Below, piece after piece: positions 39,176 through 46,929 of a stretch of DNA of 64,000 bases; the stretch's first letter is position 1, and every line of letters starts with the position of its first letter. Origin of the DNA: Marinospirillum alkaliphilum DSM 21637 (lineage in GTDB: Bacteria > Pseudomonadota > Gammaproteobacteria > Pseudomonadales > Halomonadaceae); NCBI RefSeq assembly GCF_900119735.1, contig NZ_FPJW01000001.1:156904-220903 (forward strand). Direction: 5' to 3'. The notes below the pieces were generated by a model that ran no database searches, was not told the origin of the DNA, and saw only the letters and a program-made list of their open reading frames with translations. A program made the translations under genes and the position numbers.

Positions 39176-39508
39176 TCATGCATGGGTTTCTATTCTGCCA
39201 GATAGCTTCTGTATTACCCACTGATTCAGGCTGGCGTGATGTGTTCTGGCTTCTTCATCCAGTTGGCGATGCAGCTCTGGTGGAATACGCAGATTAAACT
39301 TTCCTGAATAGGGTTTATCTGGTTCTTTCCCTTCTGCTGCACAGAACTCCAGATAGTCATCCACGCTATCCTGGAACGCCTGTTTGAGCTCTTCAACACT
39401 GCTGCCTTGAAAGGTAATAACATCCAGTATCCCCAGAATTTCTCCATGGAATAGTTCAGCGTCCTGATCAAACTCAATATGTGCCTTGTAGCCTCTATGT
39501 TGCATCAT
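39176..39508 (-). CDS. hicB: HicB-family antitoxin
   Basis: The 110-residue antitoxin has an N-terminal HicB-like (RNase H-fold) part with ELFHGEILGI and SVEELKQAFQDSVDDYL, and a C-terminal ribbon-helix-helix (FNLRIPPELHRQLDEEA) that would bind the operon's promoter. Its ATG overlaps the hicA stop (ATGA), and AGGAG lies 8 nt upstream. The pair is more AT-rich than its neighbours and sits at the boundary between two conserved blocks, consistent with mobile cargo. Confidence 0.88.
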   Translation of the reverse strand: MMQHRGYKAHIEFDQDAELFHGEILGILDVITFQGSSVEELKQAFQDSVDDYLEFCAAEGKEPDKPYSGKFNLRIPPELHRQLDEEARTHHASLNQWVIQKLSGRIETHA

Positions 39509-39759
39509 GGCTGTACTCCTGCATTACTTAAGAAGCGCCTTACGGATTTTACAGCACCTTTGTCTGTTACCCGTTCTGGGTGTGGGCGATGAAATACAGC
39601 CAGGCACCCATTCAGGTTTACTCTGACACGGGAACCTCTCCCTTCTGATATTTTTGCGCCCAGTGCTGTAAACAATCCCTCAATGTCTGACCAATGCAGA
39701 TCGGACTGTATAGGATCACTGAAAACTTTTTGTAAGGTTTTTTTGTGCTTGCTGTTCAT
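39505..39759 (-). CDS. hicA: HicA-family mRNA interferase toxin
   Basis: The 84-residue toxin has a double-stranded-RNA-binding-like fold and would cleave mRNA. The conserved histidine region FHRPHP (His57, His60) and the C-terminal VKSVRRFLSNAG are visible. Toxin first, antitoxin second is the usual hicAB order. It begins 19 nt after the gloA stop on the same strand, so its promoter is probably inside or just at the end of gloA. The ribosome binding site is weak. Confidence 0.85.
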   Translation of the reverse strand: MNSKHKKTLQKVFSDPIQSDLHWSDIEGLFTALGAKISEGRGSRVRVNLNGCLAVFHRPHPERVTDKGAVKSVRRFLSNAGVQP

Positions 39760-39778
39760 ACAGTACCATATTTTAGTA

Positions 39779-40186
39779 TCACCCTTCCAGCCCTTTCCCC
39801 GCGCCTTTGCGGGCGATCAGTTCGATTTTGTAGCCATCGGGATCTTGCACAAAGGCGATTTCGGTGGTGCCGCCAAGCACCGGGCCGGGTTCGCGGGTGA
39901 TGTTGGCTCCGGCTGCGCGGAGTTTGTCGCAGGTGCCATAGATGTCATCCACGGCGATGGCGATGTGGCCGTAACCGCTGCCCAGGTCGTATTCACTGGT
40001 GTCCCAGTTGTGGGTCAGTTCAATCACGGCCTGTTCGGATTCCGGGCCGTAACCGACAAAGGCCAGGGTGTAGCGGTATGCTTCGTTTTTGCTGGTGCGC
40101 AGCAGTTGCATGCCCATCACTTCGGTGTAGAACTTCAGGGAGCGGTCCAGGTCGCCAACGCGCAGCATGGTGTGCAGGATTCTCAT
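39779..40186 (-). CDS. gloA: lactoylglutathione lyase (glyoxalase I)
   Basis: The 135-residue enzyme is a near-perfect GloA. Metal ligands His5, Glu56, His74 and Glu122 are all at the E. coli positions. It converts the methylglyoxal-glutathione hemithioacetal to S-lactoylglutathione. Its ATG overlaps the stop of the upstream nucleotide cyclase gene (ATGA), so it is made from the same transcript, an unusual partner for a detoxification enzyme. Confidence 0.95.
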   Translation of the reverse strand: MRILHTMLRVGDLDRSLKFYTEVMGMQLLRTSKNEAYRYTLAFVGYGPESEQAVIELTHNWDTSEYDLGSGYGHIAIAVDDIYGTCDKLRAAGANITREPGPVLGGTTEIAFVQDPDGYKIELIARKGAGKGLEG

Positions 40187-42006
40187 GAGTCTGTGTTCTC
40201 CTCTGGTTCATCAAGGGTGTAAATCCGGGTGGTTTCGCTGCGGCCGCGCAGTTGCACCTCGTCAATGTAACGGGTCGCAATGTCATTGCCGAGCTGCTGC
40301 TGTACGGCTTCACTGACCAGCACCTGGGTGCCGTATTCCTTGTTGATGCTTTCCAGTCGTGCCGCCAGGTTCACGGCATCACCCAGTATGGTGTAGTTGA
40401 TGCGTTCGCTGGAGCCGATGTTGCCCACCAGGGTTTTGCCATAGTGGATGCCGATGCGGGTGTGGAAGGGCGGCAGGCCCAGGGCTTCGCGCTCGGCATT
40501 GTAGGCTTTCAGTTTGCGCATCAGCATCTGGGCACTTGTGACCGCACGATGCACCGGATGTTCCACTTCCAGCGGCGCGCCCCAGAAGGCCAGCACGGCA
40601 TCACCGATGTATTTGTCGATGGTGCCTGCGTTGTTCATGATGGTGGTGGACATCAGTTCAAAGTATTCGGACAGCTGTTCGGTGAGTTCCGCCGGTGACA
40701 GTTGTTCGGAAATGCTGGTGAAGTTTTCGATGTCGGTGAACATCACCACCAGCATTTTTTCTTCACCGCCGATGCGGGTTTCAACACCAGATTCAATCAA
40801 CTGGCGCACCAGGGTTTTGGGGATGTAGCGAGAGAAGGCCGACATGCCGTTTTTCAGGCTGTTGAGCGCATCCTGGGCCATGTGGATTTCGGTGATGTCG
40901 GAATTGGTCGGGATGGTGAAGCTGGTGTTCAGGGCTTTCAGCTCTTTGGCCTGCCAGGCCAGTTCGGCAATCGGGCGACCCATGCGTCGGGCCAGCACAT
41001 ACACCAATGCAATGAACACCAGCAGGATCACAAAAGACACCAGCATGGAGTGGCGTGCAGTGGCACGAGCCGGCGCAAACAGCACGTCTTCGGGAATCAG
41101 GGCTGCCAGCATCCAGCCGTGCTGGCCAAAACGTAGTTCTCGCAGCGAGTAGAGCAGGTCGCTTTCCTTTTCCAGCGGCAGGGTGCCACGCTGGCTACCC
41201 TGCTGATACAGGCGATAGACCTGTTGCAGGTTGTCACTGCAGAGAGTGCCGTCACAGGAGGTCACCACAATGCTGCCGTTGTTGTCATACAGCACCAGCT
41301 CTCCACCGAGGATTTCAGCCTGACGTTGCATGTAGCGCTGCAGTGCATCGAGGGTGATGTCCATGCCTGCCACCTTGATGCGCAGGCCGGAATCATCAAA
41401 CAGCGGCACTGATAGCGTGATGCCGCGTTGTTCGGTCTGATCAAAGCGATACACCGAACTCATGAAAGGATTGCGTCGATCCACCGCCTGCAGGTACCAG
41501 TCCTGCAGCAGTGGATCATGTTCAGCCAGGCGGCTTTCGATGATGCGGGTGTTCAGGTCTTCATCCAGGTATTCAATGATTTCCACCCGCTGGCCTTGCA
41601 CTGGTGCCAGGTGCCGCAGGGAGGGTTCAGGATGCTGGCGGGCTTGAAAATAGCGTCCTTCACTGTCGGCCAGATAAATGCTGGAGATGTACCGGTTGGA
41701 CAGCCGTTCTTTCATCAGGCGTTCCAGTTGTGGTGTTTTTTCCAGACGGCTGGAATCACTTTCCAGTGCCAGCAGGGTACGCAGGTGACTGGCAGACTGG
41801 GAGAAGTGCTGGCTCAGTCGCGCAGCCACGTTTTCGGTGATCTGTTCCGTCAGTTGTTCAGACAACTGCAGGGCACTGCGATGTGACTGGCTGTAGTTGA
41901 ACAGGATGATCAGGCTGCCGACCAGGATGGTGAGGGTGGCAAACAGCATCACCTGGTTGAAGGTGAAGCTGCGGGTGCGGTGGGGAAGATTTTTAATCGC
42001 GGACAT
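40183..42006 (-). CDS. membrane nucleotide cyclase with periplasmic Cache sensor
   Basis: The 607-residue class III adenylate/guanylate cyclase has a first membrane helix (about 18-37), a periplasmic dCache-type sensor (40-310), a second helix (about 320-342), a HAMP-like linker and a catalytic domain (about 410-600). The metal-binding aspartates are in MFTDIENF and [10 protein letters not shown], and [14 protein letters not shown] is intact. It would make cAMP in response to a periplasmic ligand. The ATG at 42006 follows GGGAGG by 9 nt and is preferred to GTG 42012. It overlaps both neighbours. Confidence 0.88.
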   Translation of the reverse strand: MSAIKNLPHRTRSFTFNQVMLFATLTILVGSLIILFNYSQSHRSALQLSEQLTEQITENVAARLSQHFSQSASHLRTLLALESDSSRLEKTPQLERLMKERLSNRYISSIYLADSEGRYFQARQHPEPSLRHLAPVQGQRVEIIEYLDEDLNTRIIESRLAEHDPLLQDWYLQAVDRRNPFMSSVYRFDQTEQRGITLSVPLFDDSGLRIKVAGMDITLDALQRYMQRQAEILGGELVLYDNNGSIVVTSCDGTLCSDNLQQVYRLYQQGSQRGTLPLEKESDLLYSLRELRFGQHGWMLAALIPEDVLFAPARATARHSMLVSFVILLVFIALVYVLARRMGRPIAELAWQAKELKALNTSFTIPTNSDITEIHMAQDALNSLKNGMSAFSRYIPKTLVRQLIESGVETRIGGEEKMLVVMFTDIENFTSISEQLSPAELTEQLSEYFELMSTTIMNNAGTIDKYIGDAVLAFWGAPLEVEHPVHRAVTSAQMLMRKLKAYNAEREALGLPPFHTRIGIHYGKTLVGNIGSSERINYTILGDAVNLAARLESINKEYGTQVLVSEAVQQQLGNDIATRYIDEVQLRGRSETTRIYTLDEPEENTDS

Positions 42007-43054
42007 GGACACCGGCCTCCCTTGCTGCAGTCAGAAATGCATTCCAGTGTTGTTGGTAAAGGGTTTCTCCCGTGGCAGACAGGGGCAGCAGAAAGCTGTT
42101 GCCTTCCGTCAGGCGCTGGGTCATCCAGTTGGCGGTGCGCGGGGCTTGTCCCTGTGTGGTCAGTAACGGTGAGCGGTAGCCGGTATGCAGTGCCATCAGG
42201 CTGTTGGCTTCGATGTCGGTCAGGTGAGCCAGCAGTTTTAATGCATCATCGGGTCGGCTGCTGCTTCTGGGGATCACCAGCAGATCCATGCGTTGAACGG
42301 CCTGCCCTTGAGTGACGGTGTTTTCCAGCGAAGTGAAGGTGTAACCATTGCGGCTGCGCATCAGATGGCTGGCTTCACCCTGATGCAGGTGTGCCAGTCG
42401 GATCTGTTCCCAGCGCAGCAGTTGCAGGATTTCATTCGGCCCGGTGATGCTGTGCAGGCTGGGCAGCAGGCTGTGTAACCAATCGCTGGCGGCTTGCAGG
42501 TGTTCAGGCTGTTCGCTGTTCAGTGGCAGATTCAGTGCCCGAAAAGCCAGCGCAAACACTTCACGCGGATCATCCAGCAGTGCCAGTTGACGCTCATGAC
42601 CAGGCTGGGTGAGTTGGTTCAGGTTGCTGAAGTGAGTGGTGCTCTGCTCCGGGCGCAGGATACCGGCATTGCGCCAGAGCAGCGGGCGGCTGTAGTGATA
42701 GTGGGGATCAAAACTTTTGCCATGCAGTCCGCTGTTGAGCAAAGTCAGCGCAGGCAGGGATGTTGCCGGCAGGGAGATTAACGCCTGTTGCAGTTCGGGA
42801 GTTAACTGGTGGGCAGGCAGCAGCACCAGGTCCGCCTGCTCCGGCAGTGAGCGGTTATCGGCCACTGCCCTGTCATCCGCTAAAGGCGTGTAACGTACAG
42901 CCAGGCCGGTGCGAGCTGTGAAGCTTTGCAGCACTTCCACCGGCAGATACCCCGGCCAGCCGTACACCTGTAAATAAGGGGTTTCGGCCAAGGTGCCAGT
43001 GCTGAACAGCCATAACAGCAAAAGTGTGTTTCTGAGCCGGACAACAGCATTCAT
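41993..43054 (-). CDS. orphan periplasmic solute-binding protein, polyamine-binding-like
   Basis: The 353-residue secreted protein has a signal peptide (NTLLLLWLFSTGTLA) and an extracellular solute-binding fold resembling the PotD/PotF group (LQVYGWPGYLPVEVLQSF). No transporter genes are nearby. Instead its end overlaps the start of the cyclase gene by 14 nt, suggesting it presents a ligand to the Cache domain or is a sensor accessory. The ligand is unknown. AAGGAGAG precedes the ATG. Confidence 0.7.
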   Translation of the reverse strand: MNAVVRLRNTLLLLWLFSTGTLAETPYLQVYGWPGYLPVEVLQSFTARTGLAVRYTPLADDRAVADNRSLPEQADLVLLPAHQLTPELQQALISLPATSLPALTLLNSGLHGKSFDPHYHYSRPLLWRNAGILRPEQSTTHFSNLNQLTQPGHERQLALLDDPREVFALAFRALNLPLNSEQPEHLQAASDWLHSLLPSLHSITGPNEILQLLRWEQIRLAHLHQGEASHLMRSRNGYTFTSLENTVTQGQAVQRMDLLVIPRSSSRPDDALKLLAHLTDIEANSLMALHTGYRSPLLTTQGQAPRTANWMTQRLTEGNSFLLPLSATGETLYQQHWNAFLTAAREAGVHVRD

Positions 43055-43093
43055 CAGTGCTCTCCTTGCAGTGCTGGTTATCAGAAATTCAGG

Positions 43094-44257
43094 TTATTCG
43101 GTGTTGGGTTTGCCAATCCACACCCTGACTTTTTTCAGCCAGGGCAGATCACTGGCTTTTTCCAGTAAACGGGTTTCCAGTGCTGAAATCTGTTCAGGCT
43201 GCACCTGATCCGCACTGTAGAACAGATCCACATCAATACCCAGATTCAGATAATGCAGGGTGGTGTGGTGGGGGCGTTCGTAGTCGGGATCACCCACCCA
43301 GCGCTGGTGCAGGTTGTTCAGCACTTCCGGGCGCAAGGGCAGCATGCGTGCCGGGTCGGGATTGTCGGTTTCGGCGTCATCTTCCGGGTCGATGTGGAAG
43401 GTGACATCGGAGATGTGTTCAAATTCATCACGCAGTTGTCGGGCCACCCAGACACCAATTTCATGGCCTTCGGATACACTGGCATAAGGAGCCACCTGCA
43501 GGTGGATATCCAGCAGGCTGCGGCTGCCCATGGTGCGGGTGCGCAGGTGGTGAACATCGCGCACACCGGGAACACTGCGGGCAATTTCACGGATTTTTTG
43601 TGTTTCTTCATCCGGCAGTGCGGTATCCACCAGTTCCTTCAGGCTGTTCCAGATCAGCTTGATGCCGATGCGTGCCACCATGATGCCGACAATCACTGCC
43701 GCCAGTTGATCCAGCCAGGGGAAGCCGAGTAGTGCGCCGCCGATGCCAACAAACACCACAATGGAGGACAGGGAATCGGTACGATGGTGCCAGGCATTGG
43801 CCTCCAGCAGTTTGGAGTTGATCTTGCGGGCAATCCGCAGGGTGTAGCGGTAAATCCACTCTTTGCTGAGAATGGACGCTACGGCCACCAGCAGTGCAAT
43901 GGCACCGGGCGTCATCAGCTCACCGGCGTGCAACAGACGAGTCAGACTGTCCCATACCAGTGCACCGGCCACCGCAATCAGGATGGCACCCAGCAGCAAG
44001 GTTGCCAGGGTTTCGTAGCGGTCGTGGCCGTAGGGGTGATCCTGGTCGGGTTTCTGACGGCCGAAGTGAGTGGCGCCCAGCACCAGAAAATCACTGAGCA
44101 GGTCTGACAGGGAGTGGATGCCGTCAGCCACCAGTGCTGCAGAGTTGGCCCAGAAGCCGACCAGGATCTTGGCGATGGCATTCAGGGCATTGACCACCAT
44201 GCCAATCAGGGTGACCTTGTGGGCGGCGCGTGTTTCGACATCCTGGATGCTGGACAT
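43094..44257 (-). CDS. cation diffusion facilitator metal exporter
   Basis: The 387-residue CDF transporter has six membrane helices and two intramembrane metal motifs, Asp45/His48/Asp52 (DGIHSLSD) and His157/Asp161 (HHRTDS). A cytoplasmic domain follows (VHHLRTRTMGSRSLLDIHLQV). After the standard domain there is about 90 extra residues with LHYLNLGIDVDLF, a second ferredoxin-like unit. It exports Zn2+, Fe2+ or a similar divalent ion; which one is not readable. AAGGTAAG precedes the ATG. Confidence 0.88.
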   Translation of the reverse strand: MSSIQDVETRAAHKVTLIGMVVNALNAIAKILVGFWANSAALVADGIHSLSDLLSDFLVLGATHFGRQKPDQDHPYGHDRYETLATLLLGAILIAVAGALVWDSLTRLLHAGELMTPGAIALLVAVASILSKEWIYRYTLRIARKINSKLLEANAWHHRTDSLSSIVVFVGIGGALLGFPWLDQLAAVIVGIMVARIGIKLIWNSLKELVDTALPDEETQKIREIARSVPGVRDVHHLRTRTMGSRSLLDIHLQVAPYASVSEGHEIGVWVARQLRDEFEHISDVTFHIDPEDDAETDNPDPARMLPLRPEVLNNLHQRWVGDPDYERPHHTTLHYLNLGIDVDLFYSADQVQPEQISALETRLLEKASDLPWLKKVRVWIGKPNTE

Positions 44258-44304
44258 ACTGGCTTACCTTGCGTTCTATAAAGGTTGGCTGAGTCCGGGG
44301 CCGT

Positions 44305-45462
44305 TTACAAACGACCCAGAAAGTTTTTCACCGGGTTGGCATACATGGCCAGCCACTGGGCCTGATACTCTTCGGGGCAAGCCGCCAGACGTTCATTAAA
44401 GGCGGCGCGCACTTCGGTGTCAAAAGACGGAATGGCAAAGTCACCTTCCTGGTGCAAGGCTTCCAGCGCCAGGTAATTGCTGGGGAACAGGCGGTAGAGA
44501 CGACGGATCTGTTCATCCACGGCAGCAGCCACTGCATCAGCATCTTCAAAATCACCATCCAGTGGCTGACCAAAGGCAACATGCACCCGCCCTTTGTAAC
44601 CGGCAATGCCCTGGGCGATGCTGTCGATGTCTTCAAACTCACCCTTGGCGTAGTGGCCATCTTTCTGTTTTTGCACCACTTCACGGGATTTTTGCACATC
44701 CAGCGGATCATATTCGTAGCTGAGCGCAACCGGCACGATGTTCAGGTCGTGGATGGTGTCAGCAAAGGCTTTGCCGCTTTTCTTTTCAGCCATGCAGAAC
44801 ATCTTGATGATGGCCGGATCAGTGTGATCAATGCCGTCTTTGGCGCGACCTTCCTTCTGGGCAATCCAGATGGACTGGTGTTCTTGTTTGATGCTGTGGT
44901 GAATGTACTGGGACAAGAGGTTAAAAGCCGCCATCATCTGGCGGATGCCCTTGGCCGAGCGCTGCACAATAAAGCTTTTGTTCAGACGCATCAGGTCGTT
45001 GACATAGGGTTTTTTCAGCAGGTTGTCACCAATGGCAATGCGCACAGTGTCCATGTTGTTGATATGCAGGGCATAGTTCACAAATGCCGGGTCCATGGCG
45101 ATGTCACGGTGGTTGCTGATAAACAGGTAACTCTTGTTTTTATCCAGGTGCTCGATGCCATCCACGGTGAAACCCCGGGTGGTGGTGGCAATCATGCGGG
45201 CCATGTAAACACCCACATACACCTGCAAATCACTGATGGAGCCAATGCGGATCACACGACTGGCCAGCGCGCGGCTGATCATCCAGCGCAGTGCCGGGGC
45301 GAGAAAGCTGTCGGCCAGGCGGGGAAATTTAAAACGCAAAATGGCACGCAGTAATTCCGGATCTTGCGGCAGGCGATCCAGCACTTCGCGAACTTCTTCA
45401 TCACGATAAGGACGGATGGCGTCAAAGGCCTCAGGTGAGGCGTTCATCAGACTGGTTTCCAT
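44305..45462 (-). CDS. glycerol-phosphate acyltransferase-like protein
   Basis: The 385-residue protein is of the PlsC-like acyltransferase superfamily. The catalytic-type motif NHRD is at 117-120, with a further Asp at 124, one residue further away than the usual HX4D, so the exact catalytic pair differs or is shifted. KKPYVNDLMRLNKSFIV and WIAQKEGRAKDG provide the phosphate-binding region. It is likely a lipid acyltransferase at the inner membrane, with unknown acceptor. It lies between the CDF gene and rdgC on the same strand. Confidence 0.75.
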   Translation of the reverse strand: METSLMNASPEAFDAIRPYRDEEVREVLDRLPQDPELLRAILRFKFPRLADSFLAPALRWMISRALASRVIRIGSISDLQVYVGVYMARMIATTTRGFTVDGIEHLDKNKSYLFISNHRDIAMDPAFVNYALHINNMDTVRIAIGDNLLKKPYVNDLMRLNKSFIVQRSAKGIRQMMAAFNLLSQYIHHSIKQEHQSIWIAQKEGRAKDGIDHTDPAIIKMFCMAEKKSGKAFADTIHDLNIVPVALSYEYDPLDVQKSREVVQKQKDGHYAKGEFEDIDSIAQGIAGYKGRVHVAFGQPLDGDFEDADAVAAAVDEQIRRLYRLFPSNYLALEALHQEGDFAIPSFDTEVRAAFNERLAACPEEYQAQWLAMYANPVKNFLGRL

Positions 45463-45488
45463 GCTTCGGGCAAACCTCGGTATTCGGA

Positions 45489-46400
45489 TCAGGGCAGCAG
45501 GTTATCACTTAAACCCTGATGCACGGCCAGCAGGCGGTCGATCAGGGCAGACAGGGTATTGCTCATCAGGATGAACTCGGCATCCAGGGCGATCAGTGGG
45601 TCCTGGTCCGGGTTGACATCTGCGGCTTCTTCCAGCAGTTGTTCAGCAAAGTTCAGGCTTTTCAGCGTTAGCTGATCAGTCAGGGTAAAGTTGACCTGTT
45701 GTTGCCAGTCCAGCCGCAATTGGGTGACACGTTTACCCGCTTCCAGCAACTGGCGGATTTCATCACTGGCCAGATCCTGGCCTTTGCAGCGCATCACCGA
45801 CTGTTCGTCTTCAGCATCGCGCAGCTCACAGCTGTCCAGCAGCTCAAAATCAGATGGGCCGCCTTCAGCCACCCAGCCGGTCATCACCTGTACTGGAGCC
45901 AGCTGGGTATTCAGTGGCACCACCGGCAGACTGCCGAGGCCTTCACGCAGCAGATTCAGTGCCAGTTCGGCCTGTTTGTCGCTGGTGGTATCCATCATCA
46001 CGCGGTTATTCTGCCCATCCAGCCATACCCACAGGTGGCGTGAACGGGTAAAAGCCTGTGGCAGCAGGGTCAGGCGCAATTCTTCAGCCAGATTCTGGCG
46101 CTCTTTACGGCCAACACGGCGTTGTTCTTCGGCTTCCAGCGCTTCAATGCGTTCCTGTAATTGTTCCCGCACCACCGTGGATGGCAGGATTTTTTCTTCG
46201 ATCTTCAGTTTCAGCAGCCAGTGATCCCCCTGACTGTGTACCCTGAGTTTGCCACCGGCCGGTGATACCCAGCCGGCAGTGCTGTCTTCCTGGCTGCCGC
46301 AGTGGCGGAAGGGGCGAACAGCCAGTGCCTGCTCCAGTTTGTCGCTGTTCCAGTTTTGCGGGGTACGTGCCTGATAGATGCGTAAGGCTTTAAACCACAT
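45489..46400 (-). CDS. rdgC: recombination-associated protein RdgC
   Basis: At 303 residues this is exactly the size of E. coli RdgC. It starts MWFKALRIYQ and contains the conserved WVSPAGG near residue 44. RdgC is a dimeric ring-shaped DNA-binding protein that limits RecA loading. AAGGA precedes the ATG by 8 nt. It is a single gene between the acyltransferase-like gene and rmf, and its presence supports a beta/gammaproteobacterial host. Confidence 0.93.
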   Translation of the reverse strand: MWFKALRIYQARTPQNWNSDKLEQALAVRPFRHCGSQEDSTAGWVSPAGGKLRVHSQGDHWLLKLKIEEKILPSTVVREQLQERIEALEAEEQRRVGRKERQNLAEELRLTLLPQAFTRSRHLWVWLDGQNNRVMMDTTSDKQAELALNLLREGLGSLPVVPLNTQLAPVQVMTGWVAEGGPSDFELLDSCELRDAEDEQSVMRCKGQDLASDEIRQLLEAGKRVTQLRLDWQQQVNFTLTDQLTLKSLNFAEQLLEEAADVNPDQDPLIALDAEFILMSNTLSALIDRLLAVHQGLSDNLLP

Positions 46401-46467
46401 TCAAAAAATCCTTCCATTCAGTGAGCCGGGTATTATCCCTGATCCTGAAGTGGGAAGCCACCGAAAG

Positions 46468-46495
46468 CAAAAGACCCGTGCCTGGGCACGGGTCT
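46468..46495 (-). terminator. rho-independent terminator after rmf
   Basis: On the minus strand AGACCCGTGC pairs perfectly with GCACGGGTCT (46472-46481 with 46486-46495) around a 4-nt loop. A TTTTGC tail follows on that strand, so it ends the rmf transcript. Confidence 0.85.
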
Positions 46496-46534
46496 GGGCA
46501 TCTCCCCGGTCGGGTGTGACCGGGCGAATGGGGG

Positions 46535-46753
46535 TCAGGAGTTGCCGGTGATGACGGCGGGGTTTTTGTGGATGGCAGATACGCCACGCATTCCTGACCA
46601 CATGTCTTCGCGGCCTTCACGCCAGCCACTGAGCCAGCTGGTGCGCAAGTCTTCCTGTTGGGTCGGGCATTTTTCCCGCGACTGACCAGCCAGGCCAGCC
46701 TGGTATCCACGGGTGTAAACACGGTTTGCACGATCTCGTTTCTGACGCTTCAT
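46535..46753 (-). CDS. rmf: ribosome modulation factor
   Basis: The 72-residue basic protein begins MKRQKRDRANRVYTRGYQAG and contains SWLSGWREGRED, the RMF signature. It dimerises 70S ribosomes into inactive 100S particles in stationary phase. It is about 17 residues longer than E. coli RMF (55) at the C-terminus. The ATG at 46753 after AGAGG is chosen over an upstream frame extension. It is divergent from rlmKL, and 46754-46929 is the shared promoter region. Confidence 0.93.
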   Translation of the reverse strand: MKRQKRDRANRVYTRGYQAGLAGQSREKCPTQQEDLRTSWLSGWREGREDMWSGMRGVSAIHKNPAVITGNS

Positions 46754-46929
46754 AGAGTACGGCCTCTCTTGCTTTGATGTAAGATACAGCTTTCCATCTA
46801 CTTCCAACGGCAGGTCACCACCTGGCAAGTGCCTCAAGCTCTATTGATAGGCCAGATGACATGTGAATGACAGCTTTTTTTATTTATCGTTTCAGTGCTT
46901 CCGATTGCTCCTCACAATAAGGCTTAGAT

